Assembly (NCBI RefSeq): GCF_018137985.1
Contig: NZ_CP073084.1
Span: 992,001-1,056,000, forward strand
Direction of reading: 5' to 3'
Source of the DNA: Streptococcus oriscaviae
GTDB lineage: Bacteria; Bacillota; Bacilli; Lactobacillales; Streptococcaceae
DNA length: 64,000 bases
Each line of letters starts with the position of its first letter. Position 1 is the stretch's first letter. Made by a program: the position numbers and the translations under genes. This document shows positions 37,966 through 46,368 of the stretch, one piece after another. The notes under the pieces were generated by a model, which saw only the letters and a program-made list of their open reading frames with translations, had not been told where the DNA came from and did not search any database.

Positions 37966-39522
37966 TTAAGAAGAAAAAAATATGGCCCCTTGGCGGTCGA
38001 CCTCTTCCAACCTCTCAGCTGCAGTGACCAAGCGACTGGAAAATTCTGATACATCTCGGCCATAGCGTTCTGCCTCTGCTATGGTTTCCATTTCAATCCC
38101 GTGATTCCAAACATCATCTAGTTGAAAGCTAGACAGGATATTCTCAATTTCCCAAGCACTGAGATAGTTCGTCATAGAATAAACCTGTGTGTAGGTGTCT
38201 TGTATAAGAGCTTGGACTTCCTCTTTCGCCTGAGCAACCAGCTGTTTCGTAGCCTTAACCTGATCTTCACTTTCAAAAATTGCTTGTTGGGCAGAGATTT
38301 GAAGCAGCTCAGAGCGCAATTGAATTCTTTGGCTCCCTGTGGCAGAACGGATGCGACTATGGTAAAGCGGAATGTTTTCCTTGTTCCATTTGATTGCTGC
38401 TAACCTAGTTTCAGCGATAATAGCTTGATACTCCTTTTGATAGTAGTCATAGAGTTCTGCACCAAAGAGTAACTTATAGTCAAGCCTTCCGCGAAAAAGA
38501 AAATTCCTCATATCATCTGAAACACCTTGAGAGCGCAGGAGGGTAATGGCTGTTTGATTCAATTTGGCCAATTTTTGTCCTGCTACGAGAAACTCCGGAT
38601 GAAAAGTTTCCGAAGCCACTAAAGGATTGCCAAAAGCATCTAGCTGGTAGCCTCCAAACATATGTGAGCTCGGATTGTCAAAGGAACTCGTGAAATGTAG
38701 AGGAATAATCACCTTGACCGTTCCAAGTTGTTGTTCAAAAGGCTCTGTTCGGTTAAGCATGCTGACCATATCAAAGGGGTTGACATAATAGGTTACCTTT
38801 TCTGAAATAGCCTTGATTTTCTCGGAAGAAACACCCATCTGGTTCAGGCTGTTCAGTGTATCTGGGCCATTAAAAAGGACGACTTCCTCTACCATCTCAA
38901 GTTCGTCCATACTTAGACCTGCCAAACCATGAACGGAAACCATCGTTCCCAAGGAATGTCCGGTAATATTGAGCTTGGCATTGGGAGCGCGCTGCCTGAG
39001 TTCCGCAATCTTTGCCTTCATCCCTTCGGTTGCTAGATGAGATTGAGGTACCTGTTTATCCCCCAAAGTGAAAACCAGATTATTCCCCAGCCAGTCATTC
39101 CAGTTACTGGGGTCTAGAGCATTGAAACTACCATCACTTCCTCGGATGGTTAGATAGGTATTTCGGGTTTCTGCATTTAATTCAGCTGTGTCGGTCAGAA
39201 AGTAGGCGTTGAATCCGGCCATTTGATCGGTAAGAAGCCCTTTTTGAATCGTAACGCCATCTTGAACGGGGATGGCTTTCAGCTGCACATCCGGCTGTAG
39301 ATAGACAATCCCATCATTGGGGAGGTGCTGACCGCCGGGGTAATGATGCCCATTATGGTTCTTACTTTTTGAAAAGTCGAATGGTAGTGAATTTCCAGAT
39401 AGTAATTGGTCTCTATCCTTGAATTCTAGGTCATCAAGAGGAAAAAATACAGGTGCATCAGGATATGCACCCTGAGCAAGGTTTAAATATAAATTATTAA
39501 AATTTGCTAAGTAATTACTCAA
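37966..39522 (-). CDS. TslA-like lipase toxin with C-terminal (reverse LXG-type) helical domain
   Basis: 518 residues from the TTG at 39522; GGAGGAG lies 6 bases upstream and the TTG overlaps the stop of the preceding gene. The N-terminal half is a class-3-type lipase: nucleophile Ser190 in NITGHSLGTMV, likely Asp251 in NPFDMVSM and likely His287 in SSHMFGGY. From about 315 to the end it is all helix, resembling the targeting domain of LXG proteins but at the opposite end. There is no Sec signal. Order immunity-lipase-partner-partner fits the reverse-architecture type VII lipase TslA (phospholipase A) of Bacillota. Antibacterial function is inferred. Confidence 0.75.
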   Translation of the reverse strand: MSNYLANFNNLYLNLAQGAYPDAPVFFPLDDLEFKDRDQLLSGNSLPFDFSKSKNHNGHHYPGGQHLPNDGIVYLQPDVQLKAIPVQDGVTIQKGLLTDQMAGFNAYFLTDTAELNAETRNTYLTIRGSDGSFNALDPSNWNDWLGNNLVFTLGDKQVPQSHLATEGMKAKIAELRQRAPNAKLNITGHSLGTMVSVHGLAGLSMDELEMVEEVVLFNGPDTLNSLNQMGVSSEKIKAISEKVTYYVNPFDMVSMLNRTEPFEQQLGTVKVIIPLHFTSSFDNPSSHMFGGYQLDAFGNPLVASETFHPEFLVAGQKLAKLNQTAITLLRSQGVSDDMRNFLFRGRLDYKLLFGAELYDYYQKEYQAIIAETRLAAIKWNKENIPLYHSRIRSATGSQRIQLRSELLQISAQQAIFESEDQVKATKQLVAQAKEEVQALIQDTYTQVYSMTNYLSAWEIENILSSFQLDDVWNHGIEMETIAEAERYGRDVSEFSSRLVTAAERLEEVDRQGAIFFSS

Positions 39523-39925
39523 AAATATCTCCTCCAATCCTTATATGTCCCCCTTGTCCGAGTGTATCCATGTCTATTTTTCCACTTTCATTGCTGTAAT
39601 AAATTTGTACTCCCCAACTAGAATTTTCAATATTATTAAATTTTCCAAAAACTCGAATATAGTAGGTGGTTTCAAACATACCTCCACCTTTTCCCCAAAA
39701 AGTTTCATCCCAATCAATCTGTACCGATTCTATCTTGGGATTTTGCGCCTTCACAAAATCAACAATCTCCTGCTCGTGTTCCTTGAGATAGGCTAGCTGG
39801 CGGTCTTCTCGGGAGGTAAAATCAAATATATTCCCGTTAATTTTATAATTATTGTTAAGCATAATGCCTCCTCCGATTAGGGCTAGGGAAACGACAACTG
39901 TCATTATCTTTGTTCGTTTTTTCAT
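39515..39925 (-). CDS. probable membrane-anchored immunity protein to the lipase
   Basis: 136 residues: basic MKKRTK, one hydrophobic segment (8-24), then a soluble outward-facing domain (DFTSREDRQLAYLKEHEQEI, VESVQIDW-like ESVQIDWDETFWGKGG). No lipobox Cys, unlike the TilA immunity lipoprotein of S. aureus. The size, outward topology and 8-base overlap with the toxin start indicate an immunity role. A paralogue lies 0.98 kb upstream: N-terminal 45 residues nearly the same, the rest changed. A DUF1433/cystatin-like fold is possible but cannot be confirmed. Confidence 0.6.
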   Translation of the reverse strand: MKKRTKIMTVVVSLALIGGGIMLNNNYKINGNIFDFTSREDRQLAYLKEHEQEIVDFVKAQNPKIESVQIDWDETFWGKGGGMFETTYYIRVFGKFNNIENSSWGVQIYYSNESGKIDMDTLGQGGHIRIGGDIFE

Positions 39926-39965
39926 GGAAACCTCCTTGAGGGGTTAAATACGATTTCTTGTTAAT

Positions 39966-39974
39966 ATTATAGCA
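39966..39974 (-). promoter_or_regulatory. extended -10 promoter of the lipase operon
   Basis: TGCTATAAT on the minus strand, 41 bases before the immunity gene ATG. The same sequence stands before the duplicate at 40947-40955. Confidence 0.6.
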
Positions 39975-39998
39975 TAAAAAAATAAGCTTTGCTAGCTT
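39975..39998 (-). terminator. weak terminator behind the truncated copy
   Basis: On the minus strand AAGCT-AGCAA-AGCTT then ATTTTTTT. Short stem, so efficiency is doubtful. Confidence 0.4.
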
Positions 39999-40013
39999 AA
40001 GAGGATGATTTGT

Positions 40014-40508
40014 TTAAACGTTTTTGTTTGGAGGTACCTGTTTATCCCCCAAGGTGAAAACCAGATTACTTCCCAGCCAGTCATTCCAGTTGATGGGGTC
40101 TAGGATATTGAAACTCCCATCACTTCCTCGGATGGTTAGATAGGTATTTCGGGTTTCTGCATTTAATTCAGCTGTGTCGGTCAGAAAGTAAGCGTTGAAT
40201 CCGGCCATTTGATCGGTAAGAAGCCCTTTTTGAATCGTAACGCCATCTTGAACGGGGATGGCTTTCAGCTGTACATCCGGCTGTAAATAGACAATCCCAT
40301 CATTGGGGAGGGGCTGACCGCCGGGGATGGTTTGGCCGTTGTCAGTAATAGCATCACTTGAAAAATTGAATTGCAAAGATTGTCCTGATTTTAATATATA
40401 TTGTTCTCTAGAGTTCAATTTTTCTACGGGAAATTGTTTAGGTGTTTCAGGGTAAGCCCCTTGTGCTAAGTTAAGATAAAGATTATTAAAATTTTGTAAA
40501 TTATTCAA
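40014..40508 (-). pseudogene. truncated TslA-like toxin, N-terminal fragment
   Basis: 164 residues from a TTG at 40508 (site GGAGGTGAG). It matches the first 159 residues of the intact lipase, then runs out after TLGDKQVP into a short unrelated tail (PNKNV). The nucleophile elbow and the helical export domain are missing, so it cannot be an active or exported lipase. Residues from about 60 on are almost the same as in the intact copy, while the first 60 differ. A remnant of a second toxin allele. Confidence 0.85.
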
Positions 40509-40905
40509 ATATCTCACCTCCAATTCTCAAATGCCCACCTTGACTGAGAGTATTCATATCAATTTCTCCGTTATCATTGTTATAAAAAACAAAGATTCCC
40601 CAACTAGAATCGTCAATATTATTAAATCCACCATAAATACTGATAGTATAGGTGGTTTCAAACATATGTCCACCTTTTCCCCAGCGGACATCATTCCAGT
40701 CAATCTGAACTGACTCCACTTTAGGATTTACTGATTTCACAAAATCAATAATCTCCTGCTCATGTTCCTTGAGATAGGCTAGCTGGCGGTCTTCTCGGGA
40801 GGTAAAATCAAATATATTCCCGTTAATTTTATAATTATTGTTAAGCATAATGCCTCCTCCGATTAGGGCAACGACAACTGCGATTATTTTTGTTCGTTTT
40901 TTCAT
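40501..40905 (-). CDS. orphan immunity paralogue
   Basis: 134 residues, same plan as the 39.5 kb protein: MKKRTK, one hydrophobic segment, then a soluble domain with ESVQIDWNDVRWGKGG. The N-terminus is almost the same as the paralogue; the C-terminal two thirds differ at many places (for example TYTISIYGGFNNIDDSSWGI against TYYIRVFGKFNNIENSSWGV). It keeps its promoter, ribosome site and start, so it is probably made, and may protect against another toxin allele. Confidence 0.6.
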   Translation of the reverse strand: MKKRTKIIAVVVALIGGGIMLNNNYKINGNIFDFTSREDRQLAYLKEHEQEIIDFVKSVNPKVESVQIDWNDVRWGKGGHMFETTYTISIYGGFNNIDDSSWGIFVFYNNDNGEIDMNTLSQGGHLRIGGEIFE

Positions 40906-40946
40906 GAAAACCTCCTTTGAGGGGTTAAATACGATTTCTTGGTTAT

Positions 40947-40955
40947 ATTATAGCA
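40947..40955 (-). promoter_or_regulatory. extended -10 promoter of the orphan immunity gene
   Basis: TGCTATAAT on the minus strand, duplicated from or to 39966-39974. Confidence 0.55.
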
Positions 40956-40984
40956 TAAGTTGCTATATTATAGAGCCTTTCCGT

Positions 40985-41013
40985 GTAGAAAAAAAGCCAG
41001 CTTAGCTGACTCC
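40985..41013 (-). terminator. terminator of the truA operon
   Basis: On the minus strand AGTCAGC-TAA-GCTGGCT then TTTTTTT, directly after the DUF436 stop. Confidence 0.85.
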
Positions 41014-41577
41014 CTAATCCTTCCTTATCCTATCTGCCAAATAACCCGCACGCGCGCCACCAATGAGTTTTGGTCGGCTAGCCAGAGCTGTCACACGGGC
41101 TTGACCGACTGAGCGGATGGAGGGGCGCAAGGGTACTTGAACATGTTTGATGTGCATGCCGATAGCTGTGTCACCAATATCCACTCCTGCATGGGCTGTG
41201 ATAAATTCCACTTCTACGGGGTCCTTCATGTACTTGAAGGCTGCAAGTTGACCTGATCCGCCTGCTTGAAGGGTCGGTAAGACATTGACGATTTCCAAGT
41301 CTTTTTGAACGGCCAACTCTCGCTCAACCACCAAGGCACGATTGAGGTGTTCGCAGCCCTGAACCGCTAGGTAAATCCCTCTCGGTTGCAAGACGGTCAA
41401 TAACGTATCTACAATTACCTCCCCCACTTCTTGACTGGAGTTTTTACCGATATGGCCACCGATAACCTCACTGGAAGATAGACCCAATACAAAAATTTGA
41501 CCCGACTGCAACTGACTCAAATCCAAGACTTCTTCTGCTAGTGCGCGTGTTTGTTCCTTAATGCCGATTAACTGCAT
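41014..41577 (-). CDS. DUF436/TIGR01440 family protein (YwlG-like)
   Basis: 187 residues from the ATG at 41577 (GGGAG upstream); the frame opens earlier with a TTG that has no better site. Family features: [57 protein letters not shown] (in part), and a C-terminal [12 protein letters not shown]. The function is unknown in all bacteria. It overlaps the ECF gene by 20 bases and is the last gene of the truA operon. Confidence 0.85.
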   Translation of the reverse strand: MQLIGIKEQTRALAEEVLDLSQLQSGQIFVLGLSSSEVIGGHIGKNSSQEVGEVIVDTLLTVLQPRGIYLAVQGCEHLNRALVVERELAVQKDLEIVNVLPTLQAGGSGQLAAFKYMKDPVEVEFITAHAGVDIGDTAIGMHIKHVQVPLRPSIRSVGQARVTALASRPKLIGGARAGYLADRIRKD

Positions 41578-42043
41578 GGTTTCTTGCTCCCATCCTTTCA
41601 ACAGCTTGAGCCAGAAGATAACCTCCCGCTAAGCCAACTAGGTTCTGCATGGTATTCCCCAACAAGCTGAGAGAAGCCTCTGCCACATTGTAGAGGATAC
41701 TGCCCGCTAAGAAGTAGCCCCCTACCATACTCACTGCTGCAAGCACGAGTCCTAGAAGTCGTTTCCTTCCTGTCCAACCGGCAAAGTAACCTTGAGCACC
41801 GTGGAAAAGCAGACTGAAGAAGGCCCACTGAGGGTAGCCCAGCAACAAGTCAATCAACAGCCCTGCCAAGCCCCCAACAATGGCTCCCTCTTTTGAACCT
41901 AGATAGAAGGCTGTAAAATAGACTCCCACATCTAATAAGGTAACCATGCCCGTTGGCGTTGGCACATGGAAGTAGGCCAAAGCGACTGTTACAGCTGTCA
42001 AAATTGCTAGTAAAACCAATTCCTGTGTTTTCTTATTTCTCAT
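41558..42043 (-). CDS. ECF transporter S component, probably for a vitamin B6 or thiamine precursor
   Basis: 161 residues, five or six membrane helices, N-terminal [20 protein letters not shown] typical of S components. It binds substrate in the membrane and works with a shared EcfAA'T module encoded elsewhere. The adjacent pyridoxine/HMP kinase suggests a pyridoxine-like (PdxU) or thiazole/pyrimidine substrate. It overlaps the kinase gene by 11 bases. Confidence 0.8.
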   Translation of the reverse strand: MRNKKTQELVLLAILTAVTVALAYFHVPTPTGMVTLLDVGVYFTAFYLGSKEGAIVGGLAGLLIDLLLGYPQWAFFSLLFHGAQGYFAGWTGRKRLLGLVLAAVSMVGGYFLAGSILYNVAEASLSLLGNTMQNLVGLAGGYLLAQAVERMGARNHAVNRH

Positions 42044-42794
42044 ATTGAATCACCCCATACTCATCAGACGCCTCAATGGCGCGGTAAACAAATTCTTTCG
42101 ATAACCGAACCGCTTCAAGCGGTTCTTTTCCCAGAACCAACTGGCTGGCAATACTGGAGGCAAAGGTACAACCTGCTCCAATATTGTTGCTAGCCAAGAT
42201 TGGAGTTTCCAAAACAAGAAACTCTCGACCATCGTAGTAAACATCTGTGGCCTTATCTTTGTTCAAGCGATTGCCACCTTTGATGACCACATATTTTGCT
42301 CCCAGTTCATACAAGGCATGGGCCGCCTGCTTCATCTCCTCCACCGTTTTAATGTCCTTTTGGGTCAATAGCTGAGCTTCTGCCAGATTTGGCGTGATGA
42401 TGGTTACATGAGGAAAGAAGCGCAAGAGTTCATCCCGTAGCTGGCTAACCTCCGTATCATGACTTTCCTTGCAGACCAAAACCGGATCTAACACCACTGG
42501 AATCTCCTGATGAGCCTGAATAAATTCCAAGGCCTGCTCTGCTATGTCAACATTTGGCAAAAGCCCAATCTTAATAGCTGAAAAAGGAACATCCTTCAAA
42601 CTAGCTAACTGCTGAGAAAACACCTCTTCATCGACTGGAATGACCTCAAATCCCTTGTCTGTCATGGCTGTCAGGCAAGTGACTGCGACAAAACCATGCA
42701 GCTTGTTAACCGTATAAGTCGTTAAATCAGCATGAAGTCCGCCACCACTGAAAATATCATTGCCGGACAAGGCTAAGATATAGTTATTCTTCAT
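42033..42794 (-). CDS. pyridoxine / hydroxymethylpyrimidine kinase (ThiD/PdxK family)
   Basis: 253-residue ribokinase-fold enzyme: [13 protein letters not shown] at the substrate site, [16 protein letters not shown], and the ATP/anion-hole motif [15 protein letters not shown]. No other thiamine genes are near, so pyridoxal salvage is more likely than HMP phosphorylation. Overlaps truA by 11 bases. Confidence 0.88.
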   Translation of the reverse strand: MKNNYILALSGNDIFSGGGLHADLTTYTVNKLHGFVAVTCLTAMTDKGFEVIPVDEEVFSQQLASLKDVPFSAIKIGLLPNVDIAEQALEFIQAHQEIPVVLDPVLVCKESHDTEVSQLRDELLRFFPHVTIITPNLAEAQLLTQKDIKTVEEMKQAAHALYELGAKYVVIKGGNRLNKDKATDVYYDGREFLVLETPILASNNIGAGCTFASSIASQLVLGKEPLEAVRLSKEFVYRAIEASDEYGVIQYEK

Positions 42795-43533
42795 AGATAA
42801 TCTCCTTTAAGTATAGACCATTGCCTGCTGCTGTCGGCCCCGCAAGACTCCGATCCTTTTCGTCCAAGATACGCTCTACTTGTTCAATCGGCATCCGATT
42901 GTTTCCGATTTTCAAGAGGGTTCCCACCATATTGCGAACCTGCTTATAAAGAAAGCCATTTCCTGTGAAGGTAAAAATCAAAAAATTGCGTTCTCTATCC
43001 AACCGAACCTTAGCAGCTGTGATGGTGCGAACCTTGTTTTCAACAGCTGTTCCAGAAGCGGTAAAACCTGTGAAATCGTGTGTCCCCTCCAGATAGCCGA
43101 TAGCCTCTTCTATGCGAGAAAAATCTAAAGGATAGGGATAGTGGGTTGCATAATGACGCATCATAGGATTTTTTGGTCGACCAATATCCACCAAGAATTC
43201 ATAGGTCTTGCTGTGTTTGGCATAGCGGCAATGAAAATCATCCGCCACCTCTTCCAGCGCTATCACATCAATATCCTCTGCCGTCTGGGTATCCAGAGCA
43301 AAGCGGAGCTTCTCCACATTCCGCTCGCCCTCCAAATCAAAATGGATGACCTGACCATAGGCGTGAACCCCGCTGTCTGTCCGTCCCGCTCCATGAATGG
43401 TCACCGCCTGACCACGATTGAGCCGTTGCAATGTTTTTTCAATCTCTTCCTGAACCGTACGGGCATTAGGCTGGCGTTGAAAACCTGCAAAGTTGTACCC
43501 ATCGTAGGAAATAATAGCTTTATATCTTGTCAT
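42784..43533 (-). CDS. truA: tRNA pseudouridine(38-40) synthase
   Basis: 249 residues. [19 protein letters not shown] and the catalytic Asp53 in [13 protein letters not shown] are diagnostic. It modifies U38-40 of the anticodon arm. First gene of the truA-kinase-ECF-DUF436 unit. Confidence 0.95.
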   Translation of the reverse strand: MTRYKAIISYDGYNFAGFQRQPNARTVQEEIEKTLQRLNRGQAVTIHGAGRTDSGVHAYGQVIHFDLEGERNVEKLRFALDTQTAEDIDVIALEEVADDFHCRYAKHSKTYEFLVDIGRPKNPMMRHYATHYPYPLDFSRIEEAIGYLEGTHDFTGFTASGTAVENKVRTITAAKVRLDRERNFLIFTFTGNGFLYKQVRNMVGTLLKIGNNRMPIEQVERILDEKDRSLAGPTAAGNGLYLKEIIYEE

Positions 43534-43662
43534 GGTCTGATTGTATCATGAATAGACCTTCAAATATAGTCAAAAATCCATCATCTGTCCTAGCACAGAT
43601 GTCAGGAAAATTTTCATTCGCACTTTTGAAAAAAAAGGTGTATAATGAAAGAAACTACCAGA

Positions 43663-43677
43663 TTAGAATCTTTATAA
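43663..43677. promoter_or_regulatory. Per box before perR
   Basis: TTAGAATCTTTATAA is close to the PerR operator TTAnAATnATTnTAA (one clear mismatch). A -10-like TATAAT lies at 43641-43646. It points to autoregulation of perR. Confidence 0.6.
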
Positions 43678-43701
43678 AAATCTATGGAAAGGGAGGCAGA
43701 C

Positions 43702-44166
43702 ATGGAACTCCACTCTCATCTCAACGCTGACAACCAAACAGCCTACTAGCACGTTATTAGCCATCTGAAAGAAAAAGGTATCCGCATCACAGAAACCAGA
43801 AAAGCGGTTGTGTCGTATATTATCGATAGCGACGACCACCCTAGTGCAGAAATGATTTATAAAGACCTTCTGCCCAATTATCCCAACATGAGTCTTGCAA
43901 CCGTCTACAATAACCTCAAGGTTCTCTTGGAAGAAGGCTTTGTCACTGAACTCAAACGGGCCAATGATAACACGACCTATTACGACTTCATGGGACATGA
44001 ACACCTCAACGTTATCTGTGAACGTTGTGGAAAGATTACTGACTTCATGGACGTAGAAATTCCCAGCCTCAAACGAGAAGCTCATGAGCAGACAGGCTAC
44101 CGCATCACCAAGGAACTCTTGACCATCTACGGTATCTGCCCTGAATGCCAAGCCTTGGAGAGTTAA
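43702..44166 (+). pseudogene. perR: peroxide-responsive Fur-family regulator with internal amber stop
   Basis: The ATG at 43702 has a GGGAGG site, but codon 16 is TAG (43747-43749), probably from CAG (Gln). The frame continues intact for 138 more codons and has all family features: the DNA-recognition helix PNMSLATVYNNLKVL, metal-site His residues in FMGHEHLN, and structural zinc CxxC pairs in ICERCG and ICPEC. Restart at GTG 43810 would lose the first 36 residues and has no ribosome site. PerR represses peroxide and metal genes; a Per box lies upstream and a Per-box target follows. Either a true null allele or a base-calling error. Confidence 0.85.
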
Positions 44167-44219
44167 ACTTTCTCTTCGGTGGATAGCCAGTCTGATATAC
44201 ATTCTGTATCCCTTGCCAA

Positions 44220-44245
44220 CGCCCCTTATCAGGGGCCTTTTTCTT
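44220..44245 (+). terminator. perR terminator
   Basis: GCCCCTTATCAGGGGCCTTTTTC: CCCCT pairs with AGGGG, then a T run. Confidence 0.8.
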
Positions 44246-44273
44246 TTTCTAAAAAATGTCTGACAAATCTTAT

Positions 44274-44345
44274 TTAGAATAATTCTAAAATAACTTGGCT
44301 TTTTATTTATAATTGTTATAATTAAATTAACAAGAATTGTTCTAA
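44274..44345 (+). promoter_or_regulatory. promoter of the metal ATPase with three Per-box-like sites
   Basis: TTAGAATAATTCTAA (44274-44288) is a perfect 7-1-7 palindrome. TTATAATTGTTATAA (44307-44321) differs from the B. subtilis Per box by one base, and CAAGAATTGTTCTAA (44331-44345) is partial. The -10 TATAAT (44317-44322) lies inside the second box, with a weak TTGGCT -35 (44295-44300). Confidence 0.85.
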
Positions 44346-44360
44346 TTAAGGAGACAACTC

Positions 44361-46232
44361 ATGACACTCGTTTCATCGATTAAACAACACCTACATATCT
44401 TAACAACCGGCATCTGCCTCCTCTTCATCTTAATCGGCATTGCGCTCTTACAGACCACTTCCGATAGTACTGCAGCGATGTTTTTCATCATCGCTTTTGC
44501 CATTGGAGGCTACCAATCCGCCAAGGAAGGGATAACTGAATTACTAGTTGACAAGCATCTCTCCGTCGATCTGCTTATGATTTTGGCAGCCATTGGCTCT
44601 GGTATCATCGGTTACTGGATGGAGGGAGCTCTCCTCATCTTCATCTTTTCCCTATCTTCAACCTTAGAAGAGTTGGCCATGGAAAAAAGTCGCAACGCCA
44701 TTGCTGCCCTCATGAACCTGACACCCCCAACAGCCCGCAAGATTGAAGCTGACGGCAAAATCAGTGTCCTCGAAACAGATGCCATCCATATCGGAGACCT
44801 CCTGCAAGTCCGCAAAGGAGACACTGTGCCTATGGACGGCACCCTCCTGAGCCCCCACTCCGTCTTTGACGAATCCATGATTACAGGTGAACCCCTACCT
44901 GCTGAGAAGACAGAAGGTGCGGCGGTTACTGGCGGAACCATCAACCAAGGTCCGACCATTACCATTCAAGTTACCGCCGAAAAAGGGGATGCCCTCTTTG
45001 ACAAAATCGTTCAAATGGTTGAAAACGCCCAAGAATCCAAGTCCAAAACAGCTACCTTCATTGAAAATATGGAAGACAGCTATGTCAAGGCAGTCTTGCT
45101 CATCGTTCCCCTCTTTATTCTCTTTGTCCACTTTGCACTCGGCTGGGATTGGCTGACCGCTTTTTATCGCGGCATGATTCTTCTGACGATTGCCTCTCCA
45201 TGTGCGCTCGTTGCAAGTTCCTCACCGGCGACACTTTCTGCCATCAGTCGTGCTGCACGAAAAGGTATGATTATCAAAGGTGGCAACATTGCAGATAGAA
45301 TCGCCAATCTTGAGGCCATCGTCTTTGACAAGACAGGAACACTTACCCTAGGGAAACCCCAAGTCACAAATGCCATCTATCTGGGGGACCAACAAGTTAT
45401 CAAACAGCTTGTTCAAGCTGTTGAAAAACAATCCAGCCACCCTATCGCTCAAGCTCTGCTCGCCTACACCGTTGACAGCTCTGCCATTCCCCTTGACACC
45501 ATCCAAGACATCACTGGTAATGGGTTTACAGCTAGCTATCAGGGGGATTTCTGGAAAATCGGCAAGAAGGATTTTGTAGGGAAGGACCTGATAAACCCAC
45601 CGTCAGATGAGCTTGCTCAGACTATTCACGACGCTGAAAGCAGTGGCAAAACCCTGGTCTATGTCAGCCAAAACGATAGGCTGGTAGCTATTTTTCTGGT
45701 GGAAGATGGCCTAAAACCTGAGAGCAAGACGCTCGTTGCTCAGTTGAAAGAAATGGGGGTGACACCTATTCTCCTGACGGGCGACCAAGAAAAAACAGCC
45801 CGCTATGTAGCTGAGCAGCTGGGAATTGAACGCGTGATTGCCAACTGCCTGCCAACAGATAAGGCTTCTGTCATTCAGAGCCTACAAAAAGAATTTTCAT
45901 CCGTTGGTATGGTCGGCGATGGGATCAATGATGCACCCGCCTTAGCTCAGGCCGATGTCAGCTATGCCATGGGAAGCGGTACAGATATTGCGATAGAATC
46001 TGCTGATATTGTCCTGATGGAAGACTTGACTCGCATTCCTTACTCCATCCGTTTATCTAAAAAAATGCGAAACATCATTAAACAAAATATCGTTTTCGCT
46101 CTCTCTGTCATCGCTATCCTCATCCTCTCTAACCTTTTCCAATCCATCAACCTCCCCCTCGGTGTTGTCGGACATGAAGGCTCTACCATTCTAGTCATTT
46201 TGAACGGACTGAGACTCTTGTATTTTAAATAA
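44361..46232 (+). CDS. pmtA: P1B-4-type metal efflux ATPase (PmtA/ZosA-like)
   Basis: 623 residues. Actuator TGEPLP, membrane metal motif SPC in TIASPCALVASSSP, phosphorylation site DKTGTLTLG, the HP motif SSHPIAQALL, hinge GDGINDAPALAQAD and the HEGST motif in the last helices. SPC plus HEGxT marks the P1B-4 group. In streptococci the PerR-controlled member PmtA exports ferrous iron and protects against peroxide. No N-terminal metal-binding domain. AAGGAG lies before the ATG. With perR broken upstream, the gene is expected to be constitutively on. Confidence 0.88.
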   Translation: MTLVSSIKQHLHILTTGICLLFILIGIALLQTTSDSTAAMFFIIAFAIGGYQSAKEGITELLVDKHLSVDLLMILAAIGSGIIGYWMEGALLIFIFSLSSTLEELAMEKSRNAIAALMNLTPPTARKIEADGKISVLETDAIHIGDLLQVRKGDTVPMDGTLLSPHSVFDESMITGEPLPAEKTEGAAVTGGTINQGPTITIQVTAEKGDALFDKIVQMVENAQESKSKTATFIENMEDSYVKAVLLIVPLFILFVHFALGWDWLTAFYRGMILLTIASPCALVASSSPATLSAISRAARKGMIIKGGNIADRIANLEAIVFDKTGTLTLGKPQVTNAIYLGDQQVIKQLVQAVEKQSSHPIAQALLAYTVDSSAIPLDTIQDITGNGFTASYQGDFWKIGKKDFVGKDLINPPSDELAQTIHDAESSGKTLVYVSQNDRLVAIFLVEDGLKPESKTLVAQLKEMGVTPILLTGDQEKTARYVAEQLGIERVIANCLPTDKASVIQSLQKEFSSVGMVGDGINDAPALAQADVSYAMGSGTDIAIESADIVLMEDLTRIPYSIRLSKKMRNIIKQNIVFALSVIAILILSNLFQSINLPLGVVGHEGSTILVILNGLRLLYFK

Positions 46233-46302
46233 ACTTAGCCACCAGTTACATTTTGGTGGCTTTCATTTAATCTATTTTCATAAAAAGACTTGCCTTCTTG
46301 AA

Positions 46303-46352
46303 ATTATTGTTTTATAATAATCTTAAGAATAAAATTATTATAAAACAATAAT
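46303..46352. promoter_or_regulatory. 19-base inverted repeat before the DUF2975 gene
   Basis: ATTATTGTTTTATAATAAT (46303-46321) and its exact reverse complement (46334-46352) flank 12 bases, ending 16 bases before the ATG. A likely operator, perhaps for the XRE protein encoded by the second gene. No confident -35/-10 pair was found. Confidence 0.65.
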
Positions 46353-46368
46353 AATTTGGAGGTTAGCT

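Larger units (their letters stand above)
39045..39985 (-). repeat. direct repeat, copy 1 (intact toxin side)
   Basis: Covers promoter, immunity gene and the first third of the lipase gene. Its two ends (about 39045-39340 and 39763-39985) are nearly identical to the matching parts of copy 2 (40031-40965), while the middle has diverged. Confidence 0.85.
40031..40965 (-). repeat. direct repeat, copy 2 (truncated toxin side)
   Basis: Matches copy 1 (39045-39985). Homology begins at GAGGTACCTG (40031) inside the toxin gene and ends past the promoter near 40965. Confidence 0.85.

Noticed and set aside
43810..44166. A 118-residue PerR starting from GTG at 43810 as a working gene
   Set aside because: It lacks a ribosome site and the first helices of the winged-helix domain; the full-length start with GGGAGG is clear, so the gene is better called interrupted.
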